Assembly: GCF_003933245.1 (NCBI RefSeq)
Contig: NZ_QUSX01000004.1
Location: forward strand, 1 to 64,000
Source of the DNA: Maribacter algicola
GTDB lineage: Bacteria; Bacteroidota; Bacteroidia; Flavobacteriales; Flavobacteriaceae
DNA length: 64,000 nucleotides
Direction of reading: 5' to 3'
Part shown: in pieces, positions 52,562-61,674 of the stretch
Position numbering within the stretch: the first letter of the stretch is position 1
How the letters are laid out: every line of letters begins with the position of its first letter
Position numbers and translations under genes: made by a program
Notes under the pieces: model-generated
What the model was told of the DNA's origin: nothing
The model's input: only the letters and a program-made list of their open reading frames with translations
Database searches by the model: none

Positions 52562-53932
52562 ATGCACGATATAGATATAGACATGGTTGAAATGACCCTT
52601 GACGTGGTCAAATATGCCATCAACAGAATCACCCAGACCAATCCAGAGCTGGGCAAGCCAAAAACTGAGGCCGAACTTCGGAGATTGGTCGGGGAAACAG
52701 TCACTAATAGTGGAATAGGAGGGGAGAAGGCTTTTGAGCTGTTTAGGCAGGTTCTGGTCAAGGCCACGGTGCCTATTGACCACCCAAGACATTTGGCTTT
52801 TGTTCCTGCATCACCTACCAGAGCCGCCATTTTATTCGATTTGGTGACCTCGGCATCGAGCATCCACGGGGCCTATTGGATGGAAGGTGCAGGGGGAATT
52901 TTTTGTGAAAACGAGGCCATGAAGTGGTTGGTTTCACTTACGGGTATGCCAGAACCTGCTTTTGGCGTGTTCACCAGTGGGGGAACTGCCGCCAACTTAT
53001 CGGCTATAGTCGTGGCCAGGGAAAAATGGAGAAAAAATCCAAGGAACATAAATCATAAAGGAATTTTAATTACTTCCATTGGAGCGCATTCCTCCATCAA
53101 GGCCATGGCCAAGGTGATCGATGCAGATGTTTTGCTGGTAGCGTCCGAAGATGCCATGAGTCAATTGGCCTTGGAAGCGTTTTACAACAAATTACCGGAA
53201 ACTGAAAAAGCAAGGGTTTTTGCCGTTGTGGCCACAGGGGGCACTACAAATGCCGGGATTATTGATGAGTTGGATGGAATTGCAAACTTTTGTCGCTCCA
53301 AAAATCTCTGGTTTCATGTGGATGCTGCCTATGGTGGCGGTGCGCTTGCCGCAAAATCGGTACGTCATTTGTTCAAAGGAATAGAACTTGCGGACAGCGT
53401 TACCATCGATCCCCATAAGTGGTTGTTTTCTCCCTATGATTGTGGTGCAGTCATATATAAAAACCCGGAGGAGGCAAAGGAAGCCCATGCTCAGGAAGGT
53501 TCCTATTTGGAAATTTTTAAGGATGAAGGTGCGCATGGATTTAATCCGTCCGATTATCAAATCCAATTGACCAGACGTTTAAGAGGTCTGCCACTTTGGT
53601 TTTCCTTGGCGACCCATGGTACTGAAAAATACGAGTGGGCTGTAGAGCAGGGTATCAAATTAGCAAAAATAGCTGGAGAGCTCATAGAAAAGAATCCATT
53701 AACGGAATTGGTCAGGGAACCCAGTCTTTCCTGTGTATTGTATAGGAGAATTGGCTGGTCCGCAGATGATTATAGAAACTGGACCTATAGGAACCACGAA
53801 GCTGGCTTTGCATTGGTAACGCCTACCAAATGGAAGTCTGCCAAAGGTTACGAAACCGTATCCCGATTTTGTTTCATCAATCCGGATACAATGCAAAAGG
53901 ATATTGAGGATATATTAAAAAGTATGGAGTAG
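52562..53932 (+). CDS. PLP-dependent decarboxylase (group II)
   Basis: 456 aa. The PLP lysine is Lys286 in SVTIDPHKWLFSPYDCG; His176 in SIGAHSSIKAM stacks on the cofactor and Asp254 in WFHVDAAYGGG binds its ring nitrogen. The family covers glutamate, aromatic amino-acid and diaminobutyrate decarboxylases; GAYWMEGAGGIFCENEAMKWL fits aromatic-type or tyrosine-decarboxylase-like members, so substrate assignment is open. It lies 12 bp after the GT39 gene. Confidence 0.9.
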   Translation: MHDIDIDMVEMTLDVVKYAINRITQTNPELGKPKTEAELRRLVGETVTNSGIGGEKAFELFRQVLVKATVPIDHPRHLAFVPASPTRAAILFDLVTSASSIHGAYWMEGAGGIFCENEAMKWLVSLTGMPEPAFGVFTSGGTAANLSAIVVAREKWRKNPRNINHKGILITSIGAHSSIKAMAKVIDADVLLVASEDAMSQLALEAFYNKLPETEKARVFAVVATGGTTNAGIIDELDGIANFCRSKNLWFHVDAAYGGGALAAKSVRHLFKGIELADSVTIDPHKWLFSPYDCGAVIYKNPEEAKEAHAQEGSYLEIFKDEGAHGFNPSDYQIQLTRRLRGLPLWFSLATHGTEKYEWAVEQGIKLAKIAGELIEKNPLTELVREPSLSCVLYRRIGWSADDYRNWTYRNHEAGFALVTPTKWKSAKGYETVSRFCFINPDTMQKDIEDILKSME

Positions 53933-53940
53933 CGGGGAAA

Positions 53941-54483
53941 CTAGGGAACCAAAAACTCACCCTTCCAATCATCTTCTTTTGCATAGGCTATTCGTAAGTG
54001 ATGCGGTCTTTTTAACCTAAGGTATTCGATTCTGAACGGTTCAATTTCAATCATACAAAAGAAATGATCTCCAGTTAGATATTCTAGGTTATCGGGATTT
54101 TTCAAGGTGCTTCCCGGAGCGGTCTCCGTAGTGTAGTCCTTCTTGTTACTTTCGGGGATTTCCTTCCACATGGTCTGAAGTTTGCTTTCATCGGTTACTA
54201 CCGAAGCAAGTCCTTCAATTTTCACTTGCAATAGTTTCTCGGGATGATAGAACAAAAGACTTACGTTAGGGTTTTCCGTAATATGCATCACCTTTTTGGA
54301 GCGCTTGTCTGTATAAAAACAAAGGTGTCCATTTTCGAACACATGTCTAAGGACTACGGTCCGTAATCGTGGTAATTTGTCAACTCCCACCGTGGCAAAT
54401 GTGCCAAATCTAAACGGGTGTCCTTTTTCGTCAACACCTTTTTTCAGTTCTTCGTGAAGTTCGTTCCAAAAACTGTCTGTCAT
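53941..54483 (-). CDS. Pyridoxamine 5'-phosphate oxidase-related FMN-binding protein
   Basis: 180 aa, split-barrel flavin fold. PRLRTVVLRHVFENGHLCFYTDKRSKKVMHI, across two strands, corresponds to the FMN-binding core, and FRIEYLRLKRPHHLRI ends the protein as in Alr4036-type members. True PdxH has a longer C terminus, so this is probably a flavin reductase-like relative. It converges on the decarboxylase with 8 bp between stops. Confidence 0.87.
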   Translation of the reverse strand: MTDSFWNELHEELKKGVDEKGHPFRFGTFATVGVDKLPRLRTVVLRHVFENGHLCFYTDKRSKKVMHITENPNVSLLFYHPEKLLQVKIEGLASVVTDESKLQTMWKEIPESNKKDYTTETAPGSTLKNPDNLEYLTGDHFFCMIEIEPFRIEYLRLKRPHHLRIAYAKEDDWKGEFLVP

Positions 54484-54540
54484 TTTTATTTATAAAAATA
54501 CAAAAACAAGGTAGGGTTTTTTACGGCTTGGTTGTTATTA

Positions 54541-54646
54541 ATACAAATTGCTATGAAAAAGAAAGTTTAGTTGATGATTCATTATTAGGTTGGTTTTTGA
54601 TTTTAATTAGTAAGCTCGGGGTGGTTCCCGAGCTTTTCTTTTTTTT
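54541..54646 (+). ncRNA. Candidate small RNA, copy B
   Basis: ATACAAATTGCTATGAAAAAG (54541-54561) matches copy C at 20 of 21 positions and copy A in the GCTATGAAAAAG core. Then come a weak hairpin TGATGA-ttca-TTATTA (54572-54587, two G-U pairs), the box TAGGTTGGTTTTTGA, and a terminator stem AAGCTCGGG/CCCGAGCTT (54612-54635) followed by a long T-run. The ATG gives only MKKKV. No plus-strand gene lies downstream before a terminator, so a stand-alone RNA is likely. Confidence 0.62.
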
Positions 54647-54650
54647 AATG
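54612..54650 (+). terminator. Terminator of small-RNA copy B
   Basis: A 9-bp stem around GTGGTT followed by TTCTTTTTTTT. Confidence 0.88.
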
Positions 54651-54686
54651 TAAGGTTTGGAAGTTTTTTCGACCAATTGATCAGGA

Positions 54687-54772
54687 ATACAAAATGCTAT
54701 GAAAAAGAATTTTTTCAGTATTGTATTCCAATTACGTTGGTTGAGAAAGCCCGGTATTCGCCGGGCTTTTAA
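54687..54772 (+). ncRNA. Candidate small RNA, copy C
   Basis: ATACAAAATGCTATGAAAAAG (54687-54707) is followed by GTATTG-tattc-CAATTAC (54718-54735, one bulge), the box TACGTTGGTTGAGA and the terminator stem AAAGCCCGG/CCGGGCTTT (54746-54769). It is only 40 bp after copy B, in the same direction, so the two may be one tandem transcript unit or two promoters. All stems differ from copies A and B in sequence but pair. Confidence 0.62.
54746..54771 (+). terminator. Terminator of small-RNA copy C
   Basis: A perfect 9-bp stem with the loop TATTCG, followed by four T. Confidence 0.8.
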
Positions 54773-54874
54773 TTGTTTGATTCATAATTTTAATTACAAA
54801 TTCAATTGGTAGGAATTAATTTAAAATGTTTATTTCCAGTAATTTAAAATTATATATCTAAACTGTTAATTTAA

Positions 54875-55600
54875 TCACCTCACCTTATAGTCCAAGCGCA
54901 TAGTTATAGAAGCTGTCTTGTTTTTTGAGTCGGTATTATAGGCGCCGCCCCAAGAATAATCCTCCCCGGAATTTTGTCCGGTAATTTGAAATACTCCCAT
55001 TTTGGCCGATACCAAATCGCCTAAATTACTACCAGAATTTTCCGCAATTTTTTCGGCTCTCAACCGGGCATCCTCGGTCGCCTTGGAGATCATTTCAATT
55101 TTAAGATCGGCCAATTTGGTATAATAATATCTTGGCGGGTAACTATTGAACTGCACCCCTTTATTCAAAAGTTCGGTTATTTCCCTTGATACGTTTTCTA
55201 CCAGACTTACATCCTGGGACTCAATTTTAACGGTTTGGGTAAGTTGATACCCCCTAAAGATACTTCCTACATAATTGCCATTTTCATATTTATTGTCTCT
55301 CAGCTCGGTAGTCTGGACGCTATTGAAAATGATCTGTTCGGCCTTGATGCCTTTTGAGGTCAAGTATTCCTTGACAATGTTTTTATCGCTATTCAGTTGG
55401 TCAAAGGCCGATTTTAATACGGTATTAGTGGTTGAAAAATGACCTTCCCAAACAATAAGGTCCGATGTAAAGTTTTCATTGCCCAAACCGGTAACCGAAA
55501 TTATCTGTGCAGGGCTGGCACGCCTAACATAGGCATTGCCCAGGAAATAGGCAGCAATTACGATGGCGGCCCCAAAAATTATAGCTGAAATATGTTTCAA
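54875..55600 (-). CDS. SIMPL domain membrane-anchored protein
   Basis: 241 aa from the TTG at 55600 (MKHISAIIFGAAIVIAAYFLG); a farther TTG at 55648 would overlap the guaA promoter region, and no in-frame ATG exists. One N-terminal anchor (about 5-22) is followed by the SIMPL (DUF541) domain: ISVTGLGNENFTSDLIVWEG, VQTTELRDNKYENGNYVGSI, GVQFNSYPPRYYYTKLADLKIEMISKATEDARLRAEKIAEN in parts, and ASITMRLDYKV at the end. It acts in the periplasm; a signalling or stress role has been suggested for relatives. Confidence 0.87.
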   Translation of the reverse strand: MKHISAIIFGAAIVIAAYFLGNAYVRRASPAQIISVTGLGNENFTSDLIVWEGHFSTTNTVLKSAFDQLNSDKNIVKEYLTSKGIKAEQIIFNSVQTTELRDNKYENGNYVGSIFRGYQLTQTVKIESQDVSLVENVSREITELLNKGVQFNSYPPRYYYTKLADLKIEMISKATEDARLRAEKIAENSGSNLGDLVSAKMGVFQITGQNSGEDYSWGGAYNTDSKNKTASITMRLDYKVR

Positions 55601-55663
55601 AACAATTGTTTTTAAATAATGATAAATATACCAAAAGATAGTTTTCAAAAAACTTCAAATTGC

Positions 55664-55671
55664 TATTTTTG
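55664..55671 (+). promoter_or_regulatory. Putative -7 element of guaA
   Basis: TATTTTTG ends 3 bp before the guaA ATG (55675). With the usual spacing, transcription would start at or within a few bases of the ATG, implying a leaderless mRNA. Confidence 0.5.
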
Positions 55672-55674
55672 CCC

Positions 55675-57207
55675 ATGCAAAATAATGTTCTGATACTAGA
55701 TTTTGGCTCCCAGTACACACAACTCATCGCTAGAAGGGTTAGGGAACTGAATATTTTCTGTGAAATAAAACCTTTCAATAAGCCACCGGATGATTTATCC
55801 GAGTACAAAGCAGTAATCCTTTCGGGGTCGCCTCATTCCGTGAGGGCGGAGGATGCCCCACACCCCGACCTGAGCAACATAAAAGGGAAAAAGCCACTTT
55901 TGGGGGTTTGTTACGGGGCCCAGTATTTGGCCCATTTTAATGGCGGCAATGTTGAAAAATCCAATACAAGGGAGTATGGCAGGGCCAATTTGGCCAAAAT
56001 ACAGAAAGAGGATCCTTTTTTGAACAAAATTGGGGTTGGAAGCCAAGTATGGATGAGCCATGCAGATACGATAAAAAGTCTCCCGGAGAACTCAACTTTA
56101 TTGGCCAGTACACACGATGTTGAAAACGCTGCGTTCAAATTTATAGGGGAGGATACCTACGGAATACAATTTCACCCAGAGGTGTATCATTCCACAGACG
56201 GAAAACAGATCCTGGAAAACTTCTTGGTGAACATTGCCAAAGTAGAACAGACCTGGACGCCTGCCGCCTTTGTAGAAACCACGGTTGCGGAACTAAAAGC
56301 CAAGATTGGGGATGAAAAGGTGATTCTGGGACTTTCCGGTGGGGTGGATTCTTCCGTAGCTGCTGTGCTTTTGAACAAAGCTATAGGTGATAATTTACAC
56401 TGTATTTTCGTAAATAACGGCCTTCTTAGAAAGAACGAGTTTGAGGATGTACTGCATCAGTACAAGGATATGGGCCTAAATGTAAAGGGGGTCGATGCTT
56501 CGGCACGCTTTTTGGACGCTTTGGAAGGGGAAAGTGACCCGGAAAAGAAAAGAAAAATTATAGGAAGGGTTTTTATAGAGGTTTTTGACGATGAGGCACA
56601 TAAGGTCGAAAATGCCAAATGGTTGGCGCAAGGAACCATTTATCCAGATGTGATAGAATCGGTTTCCGCTACAGGGGGTCCGTCGGCAACAATCAAAAGT
56701 CATCATAACGTGGGAGGTTTACCAGATTTTATGAAACTGAAGGTGGTTGAACCTTTAAAGATGCTGTTCAAGGACGAGGTTCGAAGAGTAGGTAAAAGTA
56801 TGGGATTGGAACCAAACTTGTTGGGAAGACATCCATTTCCCGGTCCTGGACTGGCAATACGTATTTTGGGAGACATAACTCGGGAAAAAGTGGCAATTTT
56901 ACAGGAAGTAGACCATATTTTTATACAAGGTTTAAAGGAATGGGGACTTTATGATCAGGTCTGGCAGGCCGGAGCTATGCTTTTACCCGTAAATAGTGTA
57001 GGGGTGATGGGAGATGAGCGCACCTATGAAAAGTGCGTTGCCCTGAGAGCTGTGGAAAGTACGGATGGTATGACCGCGGATTGGGTAAATTTACCGTACG
57101 CATTTTTGCAAAAGACCTCGAACGATATTATAAACAAAGTACCCGGTGTAAATAGGGTGGTGTACGATATAAGCTCTAAACCCCCGGCGACCATAGAATG
57201 GGAATAA
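55675..57207 (+). CDS. guaA: GMP synthase (glutamine-hydrolysing)
   Basis: 510 aa from the ATG at 55675. The glutaminase domain has [11 protein letters not shown] (Cys79) and [11 protein letters not shown] (His/Glu). The ATP-pyrophosphatase domain has [13 protein letters not shown] and the C-terminal dimerisation domain ends in [20 protein letters not shown]. It converts XMP to GMP. The LysM gene follows 1 bp after the stop. Confidence 0.97.
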   Translation: MQNNVLILDFGSQYTQLIARRVRELNIFCEIKPFNKPPDDLSEYKAVILSGSPHSVRAEDAPHPDLSNIKGKKPLLGVCYGAQYLAHFNGGNVEKSNTREYGRANLAKIQKEDPFLNKIGVGSQVWMSHADTIKSLPENSTLLASTHDVENAAFKFIGEDTYGIQFHPEVYHSTDGKQILENFLVNIAKVEQTWTPAAFVETTVAELKAKIGDEKVILGLSGGVDSSVAAVLLNKAIGDNLHCIFVNNGLLRKNEFEDVLHQYKDMGLNVKGVDASARFLDALEGESDPEKKRKIIGRVFIEVFDDEAHKVENAKWLAQGTIYPDVIESVSATGGPSATIKSHHNVGGLPDFMKLKVVEPLKMLFKDEVRRVGKSMGLEPNLLGRHPFPGPGLAIRILGDITREKVAILQEVDHIFIQGLKEWGLYDQVWQAGAMLLPVNSVGVMGDERTYEKCVALRAVESTDGMTADWVNLPYAFLQKTSNDIINKVPGVNRVVYDISSKPPATIEWE

Positions 57208-57208
57208 T

Positions 57209-59431
57209 ATGAAAAATTTAGTCAAGGTATTTTTTACCGTTTGTTTTAGTGTTTTTTTGGGATGCAAGGCCCTTGGCCAAAAATTTACGACCCATGCTGT
57301 AAAGCAGAATGAAACGTTGTACAGTATTGCCAAACAATACGGTGTTTCCCAGGAAGAAATTCTAAAATATAACAAGGAACTTAAAAGTGGGGAATCCTTG
57401 GGAATCAACACCATATTGGTAATTCCAAGTGCAAATGGTAAAGTGGTCGATACAAAGCCAAAGGGACCCGAAAAGGGCCAACCAGTAAATGGTGAAGTAG
57501 CGGAACTGGTCAACAGGATCATGAACGATTCCGTTGTCAAAAGGGAACCCATTGGATTCGTGGAACATAAGGTGAAGAAAAGGGAAACCTTGTACGGTAT
57601 TGCAAAGGAATATGGCGTAACGGAAGAGGAAATAAAAAAATACAATACACAATTGTATGCCGCCCAACTGGATCGCAAAATGGTAATTAAAATCCCTAAA
57701 TATAGAAAGGTAAAGGAACCTCAGAACACCATTGATGTAGGAGATTATGAGAAATACATTGTAGCGCCAAAGGAAACACGGTGGAGCATTGCCAATAAAT
57801 ACGGGATTACCATTGATAGCCTCTTGGTATTGAATCCGTCACTTTCAAAAACTTCGAATTACCTTCAGGAAGGTTACGAGCTATTACTTCCAAAAATTGC
57901 GGGTTCCACGGTAGAAAATCAGGAAACGCAATTATTTACATCCTATACGGTTCCCCCAAAGATGAATTTTTATAGGCTTGAGAAGGAATTTGGGGTAAAA
58001 TCCGATGAAGTGGTGCGATTGAACCCAGAGATAACAGAACGTGGGGGACTCAAGGAAGGCATGATAATACGGTTGCCCGAAACAAAATTGGATCCCGGGG
58101 AAATCAATACCGATAACTATATTTTCTACGAAGTAAAACCCAAGCAGAACGAGTTTAGGTTAACGCGAAAGTTTGGTATGTCCTGGGAGGAATTGATAAA
58201 GCTCAACCCGGAACTTAGGGATGGTCTTAAAGCTGGAATGGTCCTTAAACTACCCAAAAATCAAGTGGGTGAATTTGAAGTTAGGAATTCATTGGTATTG
58301 GACAAGATCAATCTATTGGATAGCATAAACGTGGATAATAAGCCCAAGATAATGTTCCTATTGCCGTTCAGGTTGGATAAATTGGATTTGAACGATACCG
58401 AAACGGTTGAGTGGACCATACAAAACAGAAACAGTCTAAAATACAGTCTTGGTCTATATTCGGGGGCATTGGTAGCGTTGGATTCAATTAAATCCTTGGG
58501 TGTATCCGTTGATGTCAAAACATTTGACAATCGTCTAGATCTTCAAAGAACAAAGGAAATTTTACAGCGGGAAAACTTAGGGTCTTACAATGCTATTTTT
58601 GGCCCTTTGGATGTGCTTTCCCTTAAAGAGGCTTCAACACAGGCGGCTGGCTACGACCTGCCTGTTATTGCCCCTGTTCCCGCTAAAAGTGACATAAGTT
58701 TGGGAAACGTTTTTTTCTCCTACACGCCAGAGCATACCTTAAGGGAGCATATGCTTAGTTTTGTTCTTGAAAAACGGGTGGATGAAAATATCATCATCAT
58801 CGCAGATGCCAAAAACAGGGTTGTAAAGGATTCTATTTTAAGAAAATTCCCAACTGCGAAAATAATTTCGGTTAAGGAAGAGGAAAAAAACATTGGTATC
58901 AATCGAGATAAGTTGGAGCTTCAATTGTCCAAGGAGACCGAGAATTGGGTATTTGTAGAATCAGATAATTTTAAATTGATATCCAGTGTGGTTTCCATTT
59001 TAAATTCCTTTCATAATTCTGTTTTGGATATAGAGGAGCCTAATGCCAAAAAGATTCGGGTACGCATGTTTACTACAGATAAGAACAATGCTTTTGACAA
59101 CGATGTTATTTCAAGCACACACCTGTCCAATCTAAGGTTTACGTATCCGTCCGTATATAGGGAAGCTCCGTCGGATTCCTTTGAAAAAAGATATAAGGCA
59201 CGTTTTGGGGTCGTGCCGGATAGATTTGCGGTCAGGGGTTTTGATGTGACTTTTGACCTTCTTCTAAAACTGGCATATAAGAACGATTTGTTGGATGTTT
59301 CCAAGTTTATTGGCGAAACCCAATACAGTGGTAGCAAATTCGACTACGAGAAGGATATTTCCTCTGGATATTTTAACAAGGCCTCTTATATCATGGGGTA
59401 TGACAATATGTATATCAAGGAATTGGAGTAG
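57209..59431 (+). CDS. LysM-repeat protein with C-terminal periplasmic-binding-like domain
   Basis: 740 aa with a signal peptide (about 1-24). About five LysM units follow: HAVKQNETLYSIAKQYGVS (~28), HKVKKRETLYGIAKEYGVT (~118), YIVAPKETRWSIANKYGIT (~182), YTVPPKMNFYRLEKEFGVK (~247) and YEVKPKQNEFRLTRKFGMS (~310). Residues about 375-735 (KIMFLLPFRLDKLDLND, YNAIFGPLDVLSLKEASTQA) have the look of a type I periplasmic-binding fold as in LpoA-type proteins. It probably binds peptidoglycan and may help a synthase. It is cotranscribed with guaA, 1 bp away. Confidence 0.88.
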   Translation: MKNLVKVFFTVCFSVFLGCKALGQKFTTHAVKQNETLYSIAKQYGVSQEEILKYNKELKSGESLGINTILVIPSANGKVVDTKPKGPEKGQPVNGEVAELVNRIMNDSVVKREPIGFVEHKVKKRETLYGIAKEYGVTEEEIKKYNTQLYAAQLDRKMVIKIPKYRKVKEPQNTIDVGDYEKYIVAPKETRWSIANKYGITIDSLLVLNPSLSKTSNYLQEGYELLLPKIAGSTVENQETQLFTSYTVPPKMNFYRLEKEFGVKSDEVVRLNPEITERGGLKEGMIIRLPETKLDPGEINTDNYIFYEVKPKQNEFRLTRKFGMSWEELIKLNPELRDGLKAGMVLKLPKNQVGEFEVRNSLVLDKINLLDSINVDNKPKIMFLLPFRLDKLDLNDTETVEWTIQNRNSLKYSLGLYSGALVALDSIKSLGVSVDVKTFDNRLDLQRTKEILQRENLGSYNAIFGPLDVLSLKEASTQAAGYDLPVIAPVPAKSDISLGNVFFSYTPEHTLREHMLSFVLEKRVDENIIIIADAKNRVVKDSILRKFPTAKIISVKEEEKNIGINRDKLELQLSKETENWVFVESDNFKLISSVVSILNSFHNSVLDIEEPNAKKIRVRMFTTDKNNAFDNDVISSTHLSNLRFTYPSVYREAPSDSFEKRYKARFGVVPDRFAVRGFDVTFDLLLKLAYKNDLLDVSKFIGETQYSGSKFDYEKDISSGYFNKASYIMGYDNMYIKELE

Positions 59432-59493
59432 TACAACCTCCAGTGCTTCGTTTTCGTTGTTTTTCCAACAATAATTCCCCAATCCCTTTGGTA

Positions 59494-60030
59494 ATGTGGA
59501 GATATATATTGGTATTGAAAATTCTATTCACCTTTTATTCCTCTTTTATATGGGCTCAGGAAGAAATCCTATGGTCGCCCCACGGAAAATTGGAATGGAG
59601 GGATTTTCAGGGGGACGTTCCCCCAGGTTCCAAAGCCGCGGCCACTACGGCGAGCGGAATCAGTTATAGCTTTTCAACCTTTTTTGAAAATGGGGAGATG
59701 AAAGTGAATTACAAGGTAGAGTCCTTTTTTTATCCCACGAAATCATGGTTTAGACCAAAAATTTGCAACGATGTGACCTTGCTTCACGAACAGTTGCATT
59801 TCGATATTTCCGAAGTATTTGCCAGAAAAATGGATAGTGAAATGTCCGAAACAAAATTTACAAAAAACATCAAGCAAGAAGTTAGGCTACTTTACAAACG
59901 GATTTTAACGGAGTTGGATGCATTTCAAAGGCGGTACGATTTGGAAACCGATTTTTCCCGAAACATCGAGAAACAAAAACTCTGGCAGAAACAAATAAGT
60001 AGTATGCTCAAGGAGAATGAAAACTTTTAA
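59494..60030 (+). CDS. DUF922 domain protein with HExxH motif
   Basis: 178 aa from the ATG at 59494 (MWRYILVLKILFTFYSSFIWAQ is a signal peptide; an earlier start gives a polar extension). The DUF922 region contains LEWRDFQGDVPPGSKAAATT, YPTKSWFRP and CNDVTLLHEQLHFDISEVFA with the zincin-type HEQLH. It may therefore be a metal-dependent protease of the envelope; activity is unproven. It ends in a 4-base overlap with the convergent lipoprotein gene. Confidence 0.82.
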   Translation: MWRYILVLKILFTFYSSFIWAQEEILWSPHGKLEWRDFQGDVPPGSKAAATTASGISYSFSTFFENGEMKVNYKVESFFYPTKSWFRPKICNDVTLLHEQLHFDISEVFARKMDSEMSETKFTKNIKQEVRLLYKRILTELDAFQRRYDLETDFSRNIEKQKLWQKQISSMLKENENF

Positions 60031-60302
60031 TTACTCGAACAGGCTGTTCTCAAATCTGCAAAAGACTGCCTAGTACTTTCCGATAAGTAGTCCCTACAGG
60101 TCCTTTCCAAGTCGTCTAAATCTGCTATAATTGCAGTACAACTTCTATCAGGGTTTGCTTCATTTGTGTCCTCAAATTCTTGTACACGGTTTGCACATGT
60201 CAAAGCTTCCGTAGTTTCATCAAAAGCGTCCTTTACTTGTTTTACACAGCTGGAAAGTAGCAATATCGATAAAGTTAAAGCAGTTAGGTTTTTTAATTTC
60301 AT
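60027..60302 (-). CDS. Small lipoprotein of unknown function
   Basis: 91 aa. MKLKNLTALTLSILLLSSC is a lipoprotein signal with Cys19. The mature part is short and helical with four further cysteines (TCANR, RSCTA, RTCRD, TACSS) that could form two disulfides. It converges on the DUF922 gene. I do not recognise the family. Confidence 0.75.
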   Translation of the reverse strand: MKLKNLTALTLSILLLSSCVKQVKDAFDETTEALTCANRVQEFEDTNEANPDRSCTAIIADLDDLERTCRDYLSESTRQSFADLRTACSSN

Positions 60303-60361
60303 GATTTTGATTTTGTGGTAAAAAGGTCGGGATTTTGGTTTGCAATAAAAAGCTAACGAAT

Positions 60362-60388
60362 AAAAAACCCTTTTCTTGTGAAAAGGGT
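60362..60388 (-). terminator. Intrinsic terminator of the isomerase-like gene
   Basis: ACCCTTTTC (60367-60375) pairs with GAAAAGGGT (60380-60388) around TTGT. On the minus strand it is followed by six T, 30 bp beyond the stop at 60418. Confidence 0.85.
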
Positions 60389-60417
60389 CAATTAAGTCTT
60401 GTAGCCAATTACTTTAT

Positions 60418-61287
60418 CTAAACATCACATATCGTTACACCTTGTTTTAGGGCTGCAATCTTATCTTCCCAACTGGGCACAAATTCTTGGGCAACATATC
60501 CTGTATATCCTGTATCCAAAATAGCTTTCATGACTGCTGGATAAAAAATCTCCTGGGTTTCGTCTATTTCATGGCGTCCCGGATTGCCTCCGGTGTGGTA
60601 GTGGCCGTAATACTGATGATAGTCCTGTATATTCCTGATTATATCACCTTCCATTATTTGCATATGATAAATATCGTAAAGGAGTTTAAAGTTATCAGAA
60701 CCAATGGTCTCACAAAGGGACACTCCCCACTCGGATGTATCGCACATATAATCCTTGTGGTTTACCTTGCTATTTAATAATTCCATTTGAATAACTACTC
60801 CATGCTCTTCGGCCATCGGTATAATTTCCTTAAGCCCTTTGGCACAGTTCCGCAGTCCTACCATGTCGTTCATACCGTTTCTATTTCCGCTAAAACAGAT
60901 CAGGTTGGTGTACCCTCCTTCAGCGACCAAGGGAATGACACGTTTATAATCTTCAATAAGTTCTTTATGGTATTGCGGGTCGTTCCATCCTTTTTCAATA
61001 CCAAGACCGGCTCCCCAACACATAGAGGCATGGATATTATATTTCTTTAGTAATGGAAATTGTTCCGCGTCCACCAAATCTATTGCCCTAATATCCAGTT
61101 TGTTCAACTCTTGTAAAAACGTTTCGAAAGGGATAGAACCATAGCACCAATAGCAAGCACTATGGTTGATATTATGCTTAAGCTTAAAAGGTTTTTCAGA
61201 GAGGTTGGTTTCCGTAACTGTTTTGGCAGAAGCCATAAAACCAACGGAAGCCGCAGCGGATGTGCCTATAAAGTCTCGTCTTTTCAT
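60418..61287 (-). CDS. TIM-barrel sugar isomerase/epimerase, Tat-exported
   Basis: 289 aa. MKRRDFIGTSAAASVGFMASA is a Tat signal (RRDF). The AP-endonuclease-type TIM barrel shows the hydroxypyruvate-isomerase family layout: LNKLDIRAIDLVDAEQFPLL, VIQMELLNSKVNHKDYMCD, FKLLYDIYHMQIMEGDIIRN and GYVAQEFVPSW supply the acidic and histidine metal ligands. The substrate is a sugar or small keto acid, not identified. Single-gene unit with a terminator at 60362-60388. Confidence 0.9.
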   Translation of the reverse strand: MKRRDFIGTSAAASVGFMASAKTVTETNLSEKPFKLKHNINHSACYWCYGSIPFETFLQELNKLDIRAIDLVDAEQFPLLKKYNIHASMCWGAGLGIEKGWNDPQYHKELIEDYKRVIPLVAEGGYTNLICFSGNRNGMNDMVGLRNCAKGLKEIIPMAEEHGVVIQMELLNSKVNHKDYMCDTSEWGVSLCETIGSDNFKLLYDIYHMQIMEGDIIRNIQDYHQYYGHYHTGGNPGRHEIDETQEIFYPAVMKAILDTGYTGYVAQEFVPSWEDKIAALKQGVTICDV

Positions 61288-61414
61288 CTGTTAATTTTTA
61301 AAGTACACATGCAATCGGCAATTTTAATCTTTTCAATGAAAAGATTTTAAAATGCCCATTTCATATTGATTGTTAAAGTTGATTTCCTAAAGATAATTTT
61401 TTTAGCTTTAAAAA

Positions 61415-61657
61415 ATGGATTTAAAACCGGATAACCAAAAATTAATTGAATTGGCACATTATAGAATGCCATACGGAAAATATAAAGGCCGCTATTTGGT
61501 GGACTTGCCTGAACCGTATCTGGTTTGGTTCCAACAAAAAGGGTTTCCTGATGGAAAATTGGGAGAATTGTTGCGTTCTATGCTGGAAATCAAAACAAAT
61601 AGTTTGGAAACCTTAATTAGGGGAATCCAAAAACATTTTCCAAAGGAAAGTCCTTAA
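61415..61657 (+). CDS. DUF3820 family small protein
   Basis: 80 aa. MPYGKYKGRYLVDLPEPYLVWFQQKGFPDGKLGELL, read across residues 19-54, is the DUF3820 pattern of glycine/lysine turns. Function unknown; the fold is related to the C-terminal part of the exonuclease at 35658. It lies 50 bp before the pyrG ATG, with the pyrG promoter element in between. Confidence 0.87.
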   Translation: MDLKPDNQKLIELAHYRMPYGKYKGRYLVDLPEPYLVWFQQKGFPDGKLGELLRSMLEIKTNSLETLIRGIQKHFPKESP

Positions 61658-61674
61658 GTTTTATTCTCAATTTG

